Assembly (NCBI GenBank): GCA_037349315.1
Contig: JBAIAC010000001.1
Coordinates: forward strand, 31,744,001 to 31,808,000
Length of the DNA: 64,000 nt
Source of the DNA: Chelydra serpentina
Taxonomy: Eukaryota; Chordata; Testudines; Chelydridae
Direction: 5' to 3'
The position numbers and the translations under genes are program-made. Below are positions 51,166-63,525 of the stretch, one piece after another. The first letter of the stretch is position 1; the number at the start of each line of letters is the position of its first letter. The notes below the pieces were generated by a model. The model ran no database searches and had not been told where the DNA came from. It was given only the letters and a program-made list of their open reading frames with translations.

Positions 51166-54100
51166 TCGTGATAATACCCCAAGGCCCCAGTCAACTTTGA
51201 GGTCTCATTATAATAGCCATTGTACTGGCAATCAAGTAGGCAAAGTCTAAAGAGCGTGTAATCTAAGTGGAGCCAAGAAGGAATGAATGGGCAAAACTAA
51301 CAATGCGGGCAATAGAGGAGGCAGGACCAGGGCTGGGGAATCAAATGAAAAGGTATATTTGTAAAGAGAATCTGCCCACCTTGTTTGTAACTTCGAAGAA
51401 GGTCTAATTCAGGGTCAGTTCAATGTTCATTGGAAGGTTTCTTATTTTATCTACCGCAGTTCATCTGTCCCTAGTTTTCCCACTGCATCATCCAAGAACT
51501 CAAGGCTGCACACAAAGGGTTAAGTTCTAACTGACACATCTGACTGAAATTAAAGGGGTAGGGGTTGGCTATGACATGCCTTGCACTGGTCTGTAAGGTG
51601 CTGAGGGTGTGAGGAGCCTTCCTCACACTGTGTGCTCTTTGCATGAGCTAGGTCCAATCTCTTTGGGGAGAACAGGCTCTGCCCCAGCTAACATCACCGT
51701 GGGCACTAACCATCTGAAAGGGGGGCGGGGCACATCATGATCACATTTTCCTTCCACGCCTGCCTGCAGAGATGGATGAAGGTGGAGGGGTTGGGGACCT
51801 ATAAGCTTCCATTGTAGCTTTCTACTTTGTACTTGGCCTAGAAAGAGAGAGTGGGATTCAGCCAGAGTTACTGTATTCTCCTGTCCCAAGATCCCCAGCC
51901 CCCTCCCCTCGAAAGGAAGAAGCGCTGTCAATGTAGCAGGCCTTATCCTACATTCCCCAGGCCTAGCTAGAATTCCCCATGTGCTCAGCTAAATCAAGGC
52001 GCTGTCACACCATCTCTAGGGCCTACACCAATTTAGAAGCCACGATCTTGCACAAAATAGCTAATTGCATGTTTGGGCTCAATCTCCAAGATGTGTAGAT
52101 TGCATTGCTTGAAAAACAAAGGCAAGGAGGAAAATGTTAGATTAGGGCATGCTACTGGCAAGCAGGACTACTGGGGTCTGTTCCCAAATCTGCCAGTCTT
52201 GCTCCACGTCACTTAGACCCAGATGTTTATGTAGGTGGCTAAATCCCACTGATTTCAAAGAGAGATAAGGAGCCTAAACACCTTTAAAAGTCCAGCCCTT
52301 GCATGCTCTCTGCCTCATTTTCCCTATGAGTACAATGTGGATAATAATTAGAATTGGTTGAAAGTTGATCATCTAAACATTTTTTGATGAAAAACAGCTC
52401 TTCAATCCAACCAAAAATTTGCGTTGAATATTTTCATTTTGTTCAACATTCTCAGTTTTTTCAAGGAGAAACTGAAAACTGATTTTTTTTAAATGTATTT
52501 ATGTATTTGGTAAAAATGTTTGGGTTTCCATAAAAATAAATATGGACAATTTTGAAAATAGACTATTTTGAAATATTTGCATGAAAAAGAATTGGTGTTT
52601 TAGACTAGTTCTACCAATAATCCTTACCTAAATCGTAGGTGTGTTGTCTAAGCATATTAATGTCTTCATTGTGTATAAAGGCCTTTGAGAGCCTCACATG
52701 AAAAGGACTGGGGAGAAGAAAGTGTTATTATAGAAGGATTCCCTCACAATCTTTTCTTCTCAAGCGTTTTATTTTCGGGAATTATCTCCTGTTTCACTGA
52801 TACGCAGGCAATCAATACCCATACTGGTGTTTGTCAGGGACATAGCATGCCAATTATTTGAAAGGTAGATCCAAACCCAGGGAATAGGCTGTCTCATTAA
52901 GATGTTTGCCCACCGGCCAAGTTCTATCTAGTATCCTTTCTAATTAAGCATTTTGTGCTCCAAGACCCTAACAAGATCTTGGCCTTGGATTTTCTCTAAT
53001 GTAGATAAGACCACAGGGGCACTTTATGAGCTATACTTGCCCACGTGATCCACATTACAAGTGTTGCTTGGTTTTGCAGCAGCCTGCCTTTGCAGAATAG
53101 GGATGGCAGTACTGATTACCCTTAATAACATTATTATGCTGTGTGCACAAATCAAGCACCAAGTGCAATCATGTGGAGGATTAGATTGTTTTAAAAACTG
53201 ATCTTTATGCTTGCTACGTATCTACTAGACCCTGTATGTGGTAATAGGATGGCCTTTACATTCCTCCTGCTTTGATAAGATGAGAGGTGATGCCAAAATG
53301 TATTCCTTCCAGCCCAGGATCCATAGCTAATTGCTGTTGACAGGTGCCTACAGCATGTATAAAGTGGAGATTATGAAAGGAGGGCTTGAACTGTGCATGT
53401 ATTTGGTATAACCACACACATATCTTAAGACATCAGTGGTGCCCTTTATGCAGTTACACCTGCTCATAGCTGCATTCTGAGTAATGGAAGTTACTTGGCC
53501 ATATGCAACCTACTTTGCAAAGGATGTGAAGTCCATGGGCATTGGGTGAGGCAACACAATTTGGGATGACTGTGCTAACTGTCTACAGATGCAAAGGTCC
53601 AGCAGGAGATGGAATCATTTAGGGTAATTCCCTCTGGGTATCACTAGCAGTAACAAGAAGAAATTGAGCAAAGATAAATTGGAACGCTCAGGACACATTC
53701 CCTAAGTGTGCTCCCACCAGTTCTCTTCGGAGATTATTTCACAACTGGATACATTCCAGTCTACTAGGCTGTGTAATAATTCCATGGCAAGTGGAGAGAG
53801 CAGACACGTTGGACATTAAGTACTACATTTTCAGTGGGTAGAGTCTCTCCTGTATGCACAATGGTGCATCTACATTTGCCTGCACATTTACTACAACTGT
53901 GCCTGCAATTACAATGATTTTGCATGCACACCCGTGAATATCTAATGGTCTATTTGCATATGGCATTACAAAAACCAGATGCAAAAATATTAGCTGTGCA
54001 AGTGCACCAGAACTTGATTGTTTCAAAATTTAACACCCAAATCTAAGGCTAGATCTTCAACTGGTGTAAATCACTGTAGCACCATTAACTTCAATAGCAC

Positions 54101-54320
54101 TTCATACATCAGCTGAGTATCGACCCCTAGAATGGACAAAACTCTTGACAACATATTGGGGATTAATCCTGCACTGGCCAGGTTTAGTACAGACAAGAGG
54201 CCTTGGGTCTTTTTCCATCTCTGATTTCTGTGATTGTAGGACAGCTCTGTTCTCTCTGTGATCGTGTTAGCATGCAATATAGCTGGTGGAACCAGGGTTA
54301 AAGGGAACAACATAGGCTAG
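51166..54320. other. Unique sequence with old AT-rich repeat
   Basis: 52370-52600 resembles the AT-rich repeat at 50517. 52790-53050 is repeat-free and could be conserved (tttcactgatacgcaggc, tctaattaagcattttg). 54045-54130 carries an old palindrome remnant. No gene is recognised. Confidence 0.35.
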
Positions 54321-54327
54321 TCCACAC

Positions 54328-55533
54328 TGTGATACTACACCCCATATGAATCATGGGGGTATGATTATGTTATAATTATGACATAATTATGATGCAATTT
54401 GTACAAGATGAGTCATGTAAGGTATAATTGGAAAAGTTATGATTTGCTGAATATGATTATCCTATTTGTGTGCATGTATCATGTTTGTATCTGAAGTTAT
54501 GAATATTGACTAGGTATCTGTATTTCAAATGTGCTTACTCTGAGGAACATCCACAGCTAGCCTTTCAGGTACAACAGTGAAGAAGCTAGACAGTGCTGAT
54601 GGCTCATCAGCAAAGACAATGGACTACGAAAGGGCGTAGCCTTCCTATAAACGTTTCAGCTAGCCTGTAAATAATGGTTACTATGACTCAGCAAGGGCAT
54701 GTTTCCAAATCACATGATACTGAACTCCATTTTAGGTACCTGTATTTTCCCACAAACTGGGGTGGGAACTGAGTTTGGAACAAAGGGTTCCCATCATATG
54801 TTAAAGCTATGTCAGGTGGGGTGTGACATGATCTAGGGGCCTCACTCCTCACACAAAACACTCCTGCAAACATCTGAGAAACAAAGACTGAACTGGGGGA
54901 AGCGATGGTCCAAGGCTAAAAGGAGTTCTAGCCTGTGAATGGCAACCTGGTGGACTGCTTGTATCATCAGCCAGAGTGAGAAATTGCTCATTCATATCCA
55001 ATCTTTCTAGTATTTTAGGCTTAGTTTGTGGGTTTGTTTATTTACTAGGTAATATGCTTTGATCTGTTTGCCATCACTTATAATCACTTAAAGTCTATCT
55101 TTTGTAGTTAATACACTTGTTATTTGCTTTATCTAAACTGGTGTGCGTTTGAGTGAAGTGTCTGGGGAAAAATCTCAGCTTGGTTAACACAGGTTTGTTA
55201 CATATCTTTCCCACATCGAGTGGAGGGTGAACTATTTATGAGCTTACATTGTACAGATCCCTGTGCTGTACAAGACGGTGTAGCGGGGGTGGGGGTGGGG
55301 GACATGCCTGGGAAGCTGGGAAATTGGCTGGCATCTGCTGTTTGCACTCAGGTAGCTCAGTTTGGGTGTTTAGTGCTACCTGCTGTCGTGTTGGGTCATA
55401 TCAGGGCCTGTTGAGACTAGTTGTAAATCTCCAACAGAGCAGCATGAGCAGGGCCAGCCGAGCTGGGTGGTTAGAGGAGCACGGCGATTCCCACGGCTCC
55501 CTGACTGCACCCTGGGGGTGACAACCCATCATA
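54328..55533 (+). mobile_element. LTR of the 25257 family with CACAC duplication
   Basis: Starts TGTGATACTACACCCCATATG with the same 5' hairpin logic (CCCCAT...ATGGGG) as the minus-strand LTR at 25257-26358. It ends CCATCATA. CACAC occurs at 54323-54327 and 55534-55538. Internal words (tatgattatcctatttgtg, cttataatcacttaaagt, ttatttgctttatctaaac) follow the same order as the other copy. There are no internal genes, so it is most likely a solo LTR of about 1.2 kb. The right end is slightly mutated from the expected CA. Confidence 0.7.
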
Positions 55534-55538
55534 CACAC

Positions 55539-56822
55539 TTACAATGGCTTCCTTTTGAAGTAGGGAGGGCCCTTTATCCCACCATCCTAAGATGGAAAAG
55601 TGTTTTGCTACTAACGTGCAGGATCTCATAGCAATCTATCACAACTTGAAGGTGTGTGACATAAATTGTGCCTTGTTTAGATAGCTGCTTCAAACAGACA
55701 AGGTAAGTTAAGCTGTTCAGAAAATGACTTCTGTATGAAACAAACTCAGTATCACCTGAGCAGGTTTAGCCTGACCAAGGCTGCTTTACGGTTCACCTAG
55801 TAAGGTAGCTGACTCTGGACTGGAGTCTTGGCTGCAGTAATAAGCAGGCTGCAAACCCAGAGACTCCAGGCACTGGATGGTGTGGGGTTGAAAGAACCTA
55901 ACCAATCAGTCGAGTCTGCTTAGTTAGCAGCCACTGCAGCTGCCTCATGGAGTTTCACTGATGATGATGCTCACTTCTCGTCCTGAAGGAGGCAGGGGGA
56001 GCAGACCGGCTTCTTTCCTTCATGTGCCTTGAATCAATTTTTTTCTCCATAAAGAGGGATTTCTGCCAGGTTCGTCAGATGATGCTCTGCAAGGATTTGA
56101 GAAGCCGTTCCAAACCTTTCACTCACACACAGGGCAAACTTTTTCTTTTAACTCCCTTCTTAAATTGGTACAATAAGGAGGTGGAAGTGGGGAGTGGGGA
56201 GAATTGGCCTATCTGTCCAAAAAGGTGCCAGAGTGTAGCAAGATGGATTCTAATGCATAGCTGCAAGCCACACAATTTTAGGTTAAGAATCATTAGAGAT
56301 TCCAGTGGAAATGCCAGGGATGCTTTCCTCTTTCAGCAAGCACAGCTTTGCCATTTTATCATTTCTAAGAAAGGGCTGAGTATTTCCCTCTGATTCCTTA
56401 AGCATGGAATCATTAAAGTAGCAGCTGAGCTTTCTGCTGGGATAGATTGCAGGGGGTTAAGTCAACTCTTGATCAGACCAACAAAAGCCCATGTGTTTCT
56501 GGGACCCCAAGGAATGATGGCTGCTTGAGGGAGGCATATACCCTGCTTCACTGAAGCCTGTATTCTCTGCTCAGTGCCTCCTCCTTCTGCTGCTTGCAGC
56601 CCATGATCTCATCCCCAGCCAGCATTCAGTTCTTTAGTCTGACTTGTTTGGATCCAGCCTCATGGTCGCCATGTTTGGAGGCTGCTCCCAAGTATCCACC
56701 TCTCATGGCTAGTGCTGGCCTCCTGCCAGGAACAAGCTGCTCCATGGGTCCAGCTCTTGTCCTTTCAATCCCAGCTTCCAAGTTGCCCAGCCAACTCCCA
56801 GGCTGCTGCCTTCAGCCAGTGG
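55539..56822. other. Unique sequence, no gene recognised
   Basis: A frame at 56022-56393 (123 codons) has no domain. Nothing else recognised. Confidence 0.35.
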
Positions 56823-57134
56823 CTATAGGTGCTGACTCCGTGGGTGCTCCAGGGCTGGAGCACCCACGGGGAAAAATTGGTGGGTGCAGAGGACCCCGGC
56901 AGCTCCCTGCCGGCTCCCCACCCAGCTCACCTCCACTCCGCCTCCTCCTCCCTCGAGTGCACCGCCACCGCTCCGCTTCTCCCCCGTCCTTCCCTCCCTC
57001 CCTCCCAGGCTTGCCACGAATCAGCTGTTTCAGAAATCAGGAGGCGGGGGAGGGGATTTGGGGAAGGATTTGGAATGGGGGCGGGGCAGGGGGGCGTGAG
57101 CACCCACTGGCGCCGGCTAATGTTGGCGCCTATG
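56823..57134. mobile_element. GC-rich MITE (probable hAT)
   Basis: The ends CTATAGGTGCTGAC and (inverted) CATAGGCGCCAAC resemble each other. Near the left end GTGGGTGCTCCAG and CTGGAGCACCCAC form a perfect hairpin. I recognise this as a common turtle element (ggtgctgactccgtgggtgc). No clean 8-bp duplication is seen. The 224-codon frame at 56594-57268 runs across the element and is a composition artefact. Confidence 0.6.
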
Positions 57135-57669
57135 AGCTCAGGTTCTACTTTCTTTCCATTTGCTGGAGGGATTATGGAGCTATATACTGGTGGGATGTTG
57201 AACTGCAAGTTAACACAGTGCCCAGCAATGAGCCAGCAGGGTTTTTACAGTACTTCGCACTTCTATAGATAGCACCTTCCATCTGGGGATCTCAAAGCCC
57301 TGTATGGATAGTAGCCTCTCAGCCGCCATGTAAGGAATTGTATGGATTGCAACAGCGTTATTGTGCTGGCTGGATGAGCAACTGGTCCTTGGTAAACACA
57401 ATGACATCCACTCAAAGGGGACACCAGGATCAGGAAGCACTTTGAAGAGGAAGTTCAGGGATGTGTCTGCTCTTCCTTTCTGTGCAGGAGAGGGAAAACA
57501 TACGTAACAGCAGCAGCAGCAGCTGCAGGTGCCCTCTCCCACTAATAAACGGACATGGATATTTTGCTTTCTCCACTCATGCCTGCATCCTTATTCTGCG
57601 GAACATGCCTGTGTGCTAGTCCCCCCATAAATACACTGCAAGACTACATATCTACATAACTGCCATTAT
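57135..57669. other. Unique spacer
   Basis: Short CAG-rich run near 57508-57525; nothing else. Confidence 0.3.
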
Positions 57670-57790
57670 AATACTGTTGTTAAGGAAACTGAGGGACAGA
57701 GAGATGAAGTGACTTGTCCATGCAAAGCCAAGGACAGAACCAAGGAATCCTGATTCCCCATCCCCTGCTCTTGAGCATAGTCCAGAGCAA
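57670..57790 (-). repeat. MIR-like SINE fragment
   Basis: Plus strand aaggaaactgagggacagag and gatgaagtgacttgtcc are the inverse of MIR words. Confidence 0.65.
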
Positions 57791-58914
57791 ACAGTACTTC
57801 TCTCTGGAAAACTATTGTCAGGCAAACTGCCACGTCTGGGCAACTTCATTCTGACCTTGGCAGAGGCTCTGAGGGCTGTCAGACCTCATATGTTCTGCCT
57901 GTCGTTCCCTTCAGACCCAATCCACACAGCGCTGCATATGCTTGGCAGGTCAGAAACTCTAAAGCCAGGCTTGTCGTACTTAGCTTCGCAGTCACCCCTG
58001 GATCTGACGAAGACTGTCTCCCAAACCAATGCCTAGATCTATATGATTATGGACATGCGTGCGCTAGTCCTTTTAGAAAAAACCCATCCTGCCTGGCATA
58101 TTAATGGGGTAGCCATTCTGCCCTCGGAGGGCTCTGTTCAAAAAGGAATTACTTAGCAGATCATCTGTGGCTTTATCCCATCAGCATTCACATGTGAGTC
58201 AAGGCTATGCATGTGAAGCATCTGCTTCAAACTGTTCTTCCAATTCCCCTCTGACGCAGATGCTGAGAGGCAGGTGAGCAGCACTGGGATGAGCACACAG
58301 ACATGATGCAAAAAGAGAGAGATCAGACAGGGTCTCATCAATTATCAATAGGGGAAGCCGTTGCTCTGTCACAGATTGGTTAAGAACCAGCCTCTCTCTT
58401 TAAAAGCATGCCGATAAGCTGCCAATTTCTTTCAGTCAGAGCAGAGACAACACAATCCTGGGTTTGTAATGATCTGCAACCTCAGCGCATATGCCATGAA
58501 CATCAGCTGCACATGCAGCATCAGGAAATTAGAGGTCACGGCCTTCAGCTCCAACAGCTGCAGGAAACTGCTACACAGTGAGCTTAAAGGAGCAACTGCA
58601 TTAGCCCAGCTGGTAGAGGGCACTGATGTATACACACAAGAAGGTCTGAGCGCATGCCCAGCAGAGGGCAGTGCCATGAATATGTATATGCTGTCTATTA
58701 AAAGGAGCTGTCCTCCAGTAAAGTAAGGTTCAGAAGCTGGGAGGATTATGTCAGCGGAACACTGGGATAGGGGCAGGGAGTGCCTTGCATTATTCTCTAG
58801 CAACACCTATCACCTGTGACTGACTGACACAAGCAGAAGCTCTGGAAGGGCCTGCACGCAGCTGTAGTCTGCCAGGGGCAAGATCACTATGATCCAAAGG
58901 GAAATGGCTAGAGA
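57791..58914. other. Unique sequence
   Basis: Frames at 58432-58806 (minus) and 58469-58726 (plus) overlap and have no domain. Nothing recognised. Confidence 0.35.
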
Positions 58915-59065
58915 TATCATCAAGGCAGTGATGGGGAAACAGGCCCAGAAAAAGTGACTTGCCCAAGGTCAGAGAGGGACACAGTCTGAGAAGAATCAGG
59001 ACAGGAGAACTTGACTCGCTGTCCTATGATCAGTCCACCTGGCTAAGCCACCTCCCTCAATACAT
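58915..59065 (-). repeat. MIR-like SINE fragment
   Basis: Plus strand gatggggaaacaggcccag and aaagtgacttgcccaaggtc are the inverse of MIR. Confidence 0.65.
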
Positions 59066-59261
59066 AGGGTACTGCCTTCTCACAACAAGTTGTCAGCAGT
59101 GTTGCAATATCAGGGTGTTCTGAGCTGAAGACTTTGCTGAGGGACTCGCACGGAGCAGTTTCTTGGCCTGGCTTTGAAACTGGGCCTGGACATTACACTA
59201 GCTCTGTGTTATAAGCTAGGGCCAATGTCAAGGTCAATCTCAGAGGGAGTGGACTAATTGA

Positions 59262-60600
59262 AATGGTATAGATTTCCTAGAGTCTGATCTCCTGTAAATC
59301 ACAGGCCATTGAATTGCACCCACTTACCCTGGAGTGGAGCCCAATAACTTGGGCTAGCCTAATGCATTGCAGTCCTTCGGAGACTAAACAGTTGTTCACC
59401 ACAGGCAGAGAACAGAAGAGACTGAGGCACCACCAATACCTGAGGCTCCTGCAGTGGCAGGGAATTGGTCAGGTGGGACAGGCAGAGATGATCCCAGCAG
59501 TTGAACCATGCCCCCATACTTCACAGGAAGATTAAAACCCCAACGGTCCCAGAAAATCTGACCTGAGGGGAAATTCCTTCCTGCCCCCACATATGGTGAT
59601 CAGTTTGATTCTGGTGATGTGAGCAAGATTCACTGGCCAGGCATCTAAGAGGGAGGATTTTCCATACCACATCAGTGCACTGGTCCACCACATCCAGTGT
59701 CCTGTTTGCAGCTGTGGCCAATCCCTGAGGCTTCAGCTGAAAACGAAAAAAAAATCAGAATACATTGGCAACAATGGGGGGGGGGGGGGAATCCTTCCTG
59801 ACACCTTCAGGTGATTGGCTGAAGCGAAGCATAAGATTTGAATACTGTCTTACTGCAGAGCTGCAAGTGTTATAAGCATGGTGAGGAAAATGCAGAGCTT
59901 TTCATTCCTCTCAAGGCCCATGAAGGGAGACACTGAACAGGGGGATACATAGACTGTATCAAGGCCAGGCCCCCCATAACCTTCACACACACACACACAC
60001 ACACACTGTAGAATTTCTTCCAGTAGCTGCATTAAACATACCATTTAGAAAGCTATCTGATCTCTCTTTAAAGACTCCAGGCCATAGTGAGTCCACCACC
60101 TCCCCGGTGAGCTGTTCCAATGTATAATTCCCCTCACTGCTAGGAAATTGTGTCTCATTTCAAGGTCGAATTTGTCTAACTTCATCTTCCAGCTGCAGGC
60201 TCTTGTTCTGCCTTTGTCAGCAAGGTTGAAAAGCCCCCACTATCAGGTATTTTTTCTGTACGTTTACCTAAACCACCCTTGCTGCAATTTAAGCCCATTG
60301 CTTCTTGTCCTATACTCAGAGGTTAAGGAGAACAATTTTTCTCCATCCTCCTTATAACAACCTTTTATGTACTTGAAAACTGTTATGTCCCCTCTCAATC
60401 TTCTCTTCTCCAAACTAGTCAAACCCAATTTTTTCAGTCTTCCCTCATAGGTCATGTTTTCTAGACCTTTAATCATTTTTGTTGCTCTTCTCTTGACTTT
60501 CCAATTTGTCCACATCCCTCCTGAAATGTGGCACCAAGAACTGGACGCAGTATTCCAGTTGAGGCCTAATCAGTGTGGAGTAGAGCTATCCTGTACTATG
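59262..60600 (-). pseudogene. Long CR1 LINE copy, 3' part with RT C-terminus
   Basis: Read on minus, the frame 60515-60264 encodes the CR1 ORF2 C-terminus: RRATKMIKGLEN, YEGRLKKLGLTSLEKRRL and YKEDGEKLFSLTSEYRTRSN. Downstream come the 3' UTR words (inverse of aaattccttcctgccccca and ccaccacctccccggtgagc) and the terminus (inverse of gagtctgatctcctgtaaat) near 59275. The 5' part, with the catalytic and endonuclease domains, is missing. A CA microsatellite and a G run interrupt the UTR. It is not active. Confidence 0.8.
59987..60006 (+). repeat. (CA)n microsatellite
   Basis: About ten CA units inside the CR1 3' UTR. Confidence 0.9.
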
Positions 60601-63170
60601 GCCTGCGTTCTATGTTCCCAGACCTGTTACCTTGCTGTTGGCTTGTTAAACTGATCAGAAATATTCCGATGCTAGCTCTAGTTTGTAGCTAGCTCTTAAC
60701 AGCCCCATTTACACATGACAGAGGTTCCTGTTGCTTAAGCGGTAGTGCTGAGTTGTGGGCTGTTTCCCTTTCTGTTCGGGGAGGAATTGCTCGTGTGTAC
60801 GCCGTGGGAGTCCCAGGGAGGCAAACTGCTGCATCAGATAGAGATGCGCCCTGCTGAGCCATCCAACAGCATTTCTGTTTTAGTTTAACCCCGTCTAAGT
60901 AGTGTAACGTGCTCCATAAAGAAAAAGATGTTTGCATTAAATCCCCATCGCCACAGACAGCCATCCTGGTAAAGCCACCACAGCTGAAGGAGTAAAGACG
61001 GGAGAGCTGGGGTAGTAGCTGCTCACTAAAATCACAGACAGTAGTTCCATGTTGATCCCACTTCAGCTTCAAAGCATAAGTTAGTTACTGTGGTCCGCTC
61101 CCTCAGCAAAACAAACACACGCCCTTATGAAGAGAGTTGCTTTCTGACTGTAAAGCCACCAAACACTTTGCCTGATGTGGGATGTCGAGTTTTCTTGCAA
61201 TCAGTGACAAGGGCTTATCCTGAGAGGTGCAAAGAACCTCCAATGACCTTTGACCCCAGAACTGATCACTATCATCAGAGGTGATTAACTTTTCATTGTA
61301 ACAGAATGAGTCCTCTTGGTCCAACCTGAAAGCATGGTATAGGACTACTGAAGCCTATTCTCTGAGGGCTAATCTATGCCTGGCCTATATATTTGTCTCC
61401 TCCCCACATCTAGAACAAGACATCATGATGACCCACTTCCCCCCAGCCTGAGTGGGATGATCCCCCAATTAATACTCAATCGGGGTAGAATTAGATCATT
61501 TGAGCTAGGAGGGACATGCCTTAGTCCCTCCTGGTGTACCTCTCCTTCAAATTCCATAGACAAAATATTCCTTCATGAAGGCACCTCATCCCAATTTCAA
61601 AGATGTTTCTCGTCCCAACAGTATTTCATATTAGACCGAGCAGCATCATTATTCTCCCTAGATGAGCCTCTCTAGAAAAACGTGACTCCATTTGGCTTGG
61701 ATTCCCTCTCAGGACTACAGCCAGTGAGTGACTGTATTAATGATATTAGCCATGCTAGCTGACACGAAGGCCTCCAGAGAGACTCAGTTACAAGCAACAC
61801 ATTTTAAAGCTCATTTCTGATCTTAATTTAAATTGATTTATTTTGTGCGTGCGTGCAACTGGCTGCAAGCGGCTGGTAATTTACATAGCACTGAAAAACC
61901 CCTGCTCTGTTTAACAAGGCCACATCCAAGGTGGGAGTAGTCCCCCATAATAGTCATTAGCAGAAGCTCCCAGCCAAAGACATTCTGGCTGGCTAGTATA
62001 AGGTTGATGGCGCCAGTTTTACTTACACCAAATTGTATTTTACTCTAATAGCTCCACTGAAACTATGACTATAGGTGACACAACTGGGCCTTCATTCCCC
62101 CCCGCCACACACACACTTCTGGTTAATTTGATAAAAACGGAGCAATTTTCCGTGTACTATGATCATGCTGGTAGCAAATATTTTGTCGAAGGACTTGAGG
62201 CGCCAAATCCAGATCTAAGAATGAGCAAAACCAAACAAACCACATTCACTCGAGAAGGATCCACCAGTTCAGGGTTCCTTTTTTTTCTTCTCATAATTAA
62301 ATATTAAAATTAATTGGCCTGTCAAAGCCACAGGCACATTCCTTGCTGAATTCCCAGTTTTTCCTCTAGCTGATCCTTCTCCTCGGACCCCTTCTTTTTC
62401 TCTAATTTTGTACTGAGGGGAAAGGCGCTGGTTTGACAGCTCTGGAGACTGAAGTTCCATGTTTATGCACACAGCACAGATTCCAGACATGTAGCGGAAG
62501 TGCAAGCTTCCCCTCTCCTCGCTAAAGCATCTTACATCCCTGCTAAAGCATCTTAACCATGTCTTGAAGGGACCACTTCTAGGAGGAGGAGATATTGCAC
62601 TCTTCACAGTCTTTTCAACCCTTGGCCTCTCTGCTGAGTTTGTCAACAAGGGGGACAACTAGTGCCAAGTGCAGTTTTGATGTGGATGCATGCTTTCCTA
62701 GTCACTCTTCAGAGCCTACCAACTCCATTTCACATAGTGCACTAAGCAACAATTGACAGGCAGTAATGATCCAGTGTGGATTCGAACCACTTATTTATAC
62801 ATGAAGAGCCCCTGGGGTATTACCAACCTCTTCAGCCATCCACTAATTAAGTGGATACTTTTAAAAGTGAATAGTAGTGCTGCTTTAAAGCAAAAAATAT
62901 ACACCACCTTGCATGCACTGTGGGGATGTGACAAATCCTAGGCTTTTTTATTTGTTAGGCACCAAGTATAATTGATTATAGAATATGTATCTGAGTAATA
63001 AGGCAAGTTATGTAGCATGAAGAAAAAACAAAATCTTTTCCCAGCTGGTGTGATCTACCCTGTTGTATGCAACTTGGTTGTCATGGGTTGTATAGATCAT
63101 ATAAGCAACACTGTCAGGTGTCATGAGCTCTTTCCTCACACTGTTCCTGGGGTGACAGCAACAGTCAACG
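60601..63170. other. Unique sequence, no gene recognised
   Basis: Open frames of up to 129 codons (62269-62658 minus, 60689-61072 minus) show no domain. No repeat family recognised. Confidence 0.35.
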
Positions 63171-63525
63171 ACAGTCTAGATCCATCCTCTTTGGAAAAGG
63201 GGGTTCCAAAGAGGATGGATCTAGACTGTTCTCAGTGGTAGAAGATGACAGAACAAGGAGTAATGGTCTCAAGTTGCAGAGGGGGAGGTTTAGGTTGGAT
63301 ATTAGGAAAAACTTTTTCACTAGTAGGGTGGTGAAGCACTGGAATGGGTTACCTAGGGAGGTGGTGGAATCTCCTTCCTTAGAGGTTTTTAAGGTCAGGC
63401 TTGACAAAGCCCTGGCTGGGATGATCTAGTTGGGGTTGGTCCTGCTTTGAGCAGGGGGTTGGACTAGATGACCTCCTGAGGTCCCTTCCAACCCTGAGAT
63501 TCTATGATTCAGATTCTATGAACTG
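63171..63525 (+). mobile_element. CR1 3' end with 5' inverted duplication
   Basis: The plus strand encodes the CR1 ORF2 C-terminus ([37 protein letters not shown]) and a well-preserved 3' UTR (ggactagatgacctcctgag). The terminal octamers attctatgatt and attctatgaa follow. At its 5' edge, 63171-63196 is repeated perfectly inverted at 63204-63229, with a 7-base spacer. This copy is among the least decayed in the window. Confidence 0.9.

Noticed and set aside
56594..57268. 224-codon open frame, the longest outside the Harbinger element
   Set aside because: It crosses the left boundary of a GC-rich MITE and has no domain; overlapping frames on both strands are equally open.
62269..62658. 129-codon minus-strand frame
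   Set aside because: It starts and ends in unique sequence with a lysine run from a poly-T stretch. No motif or supporting splice sites.
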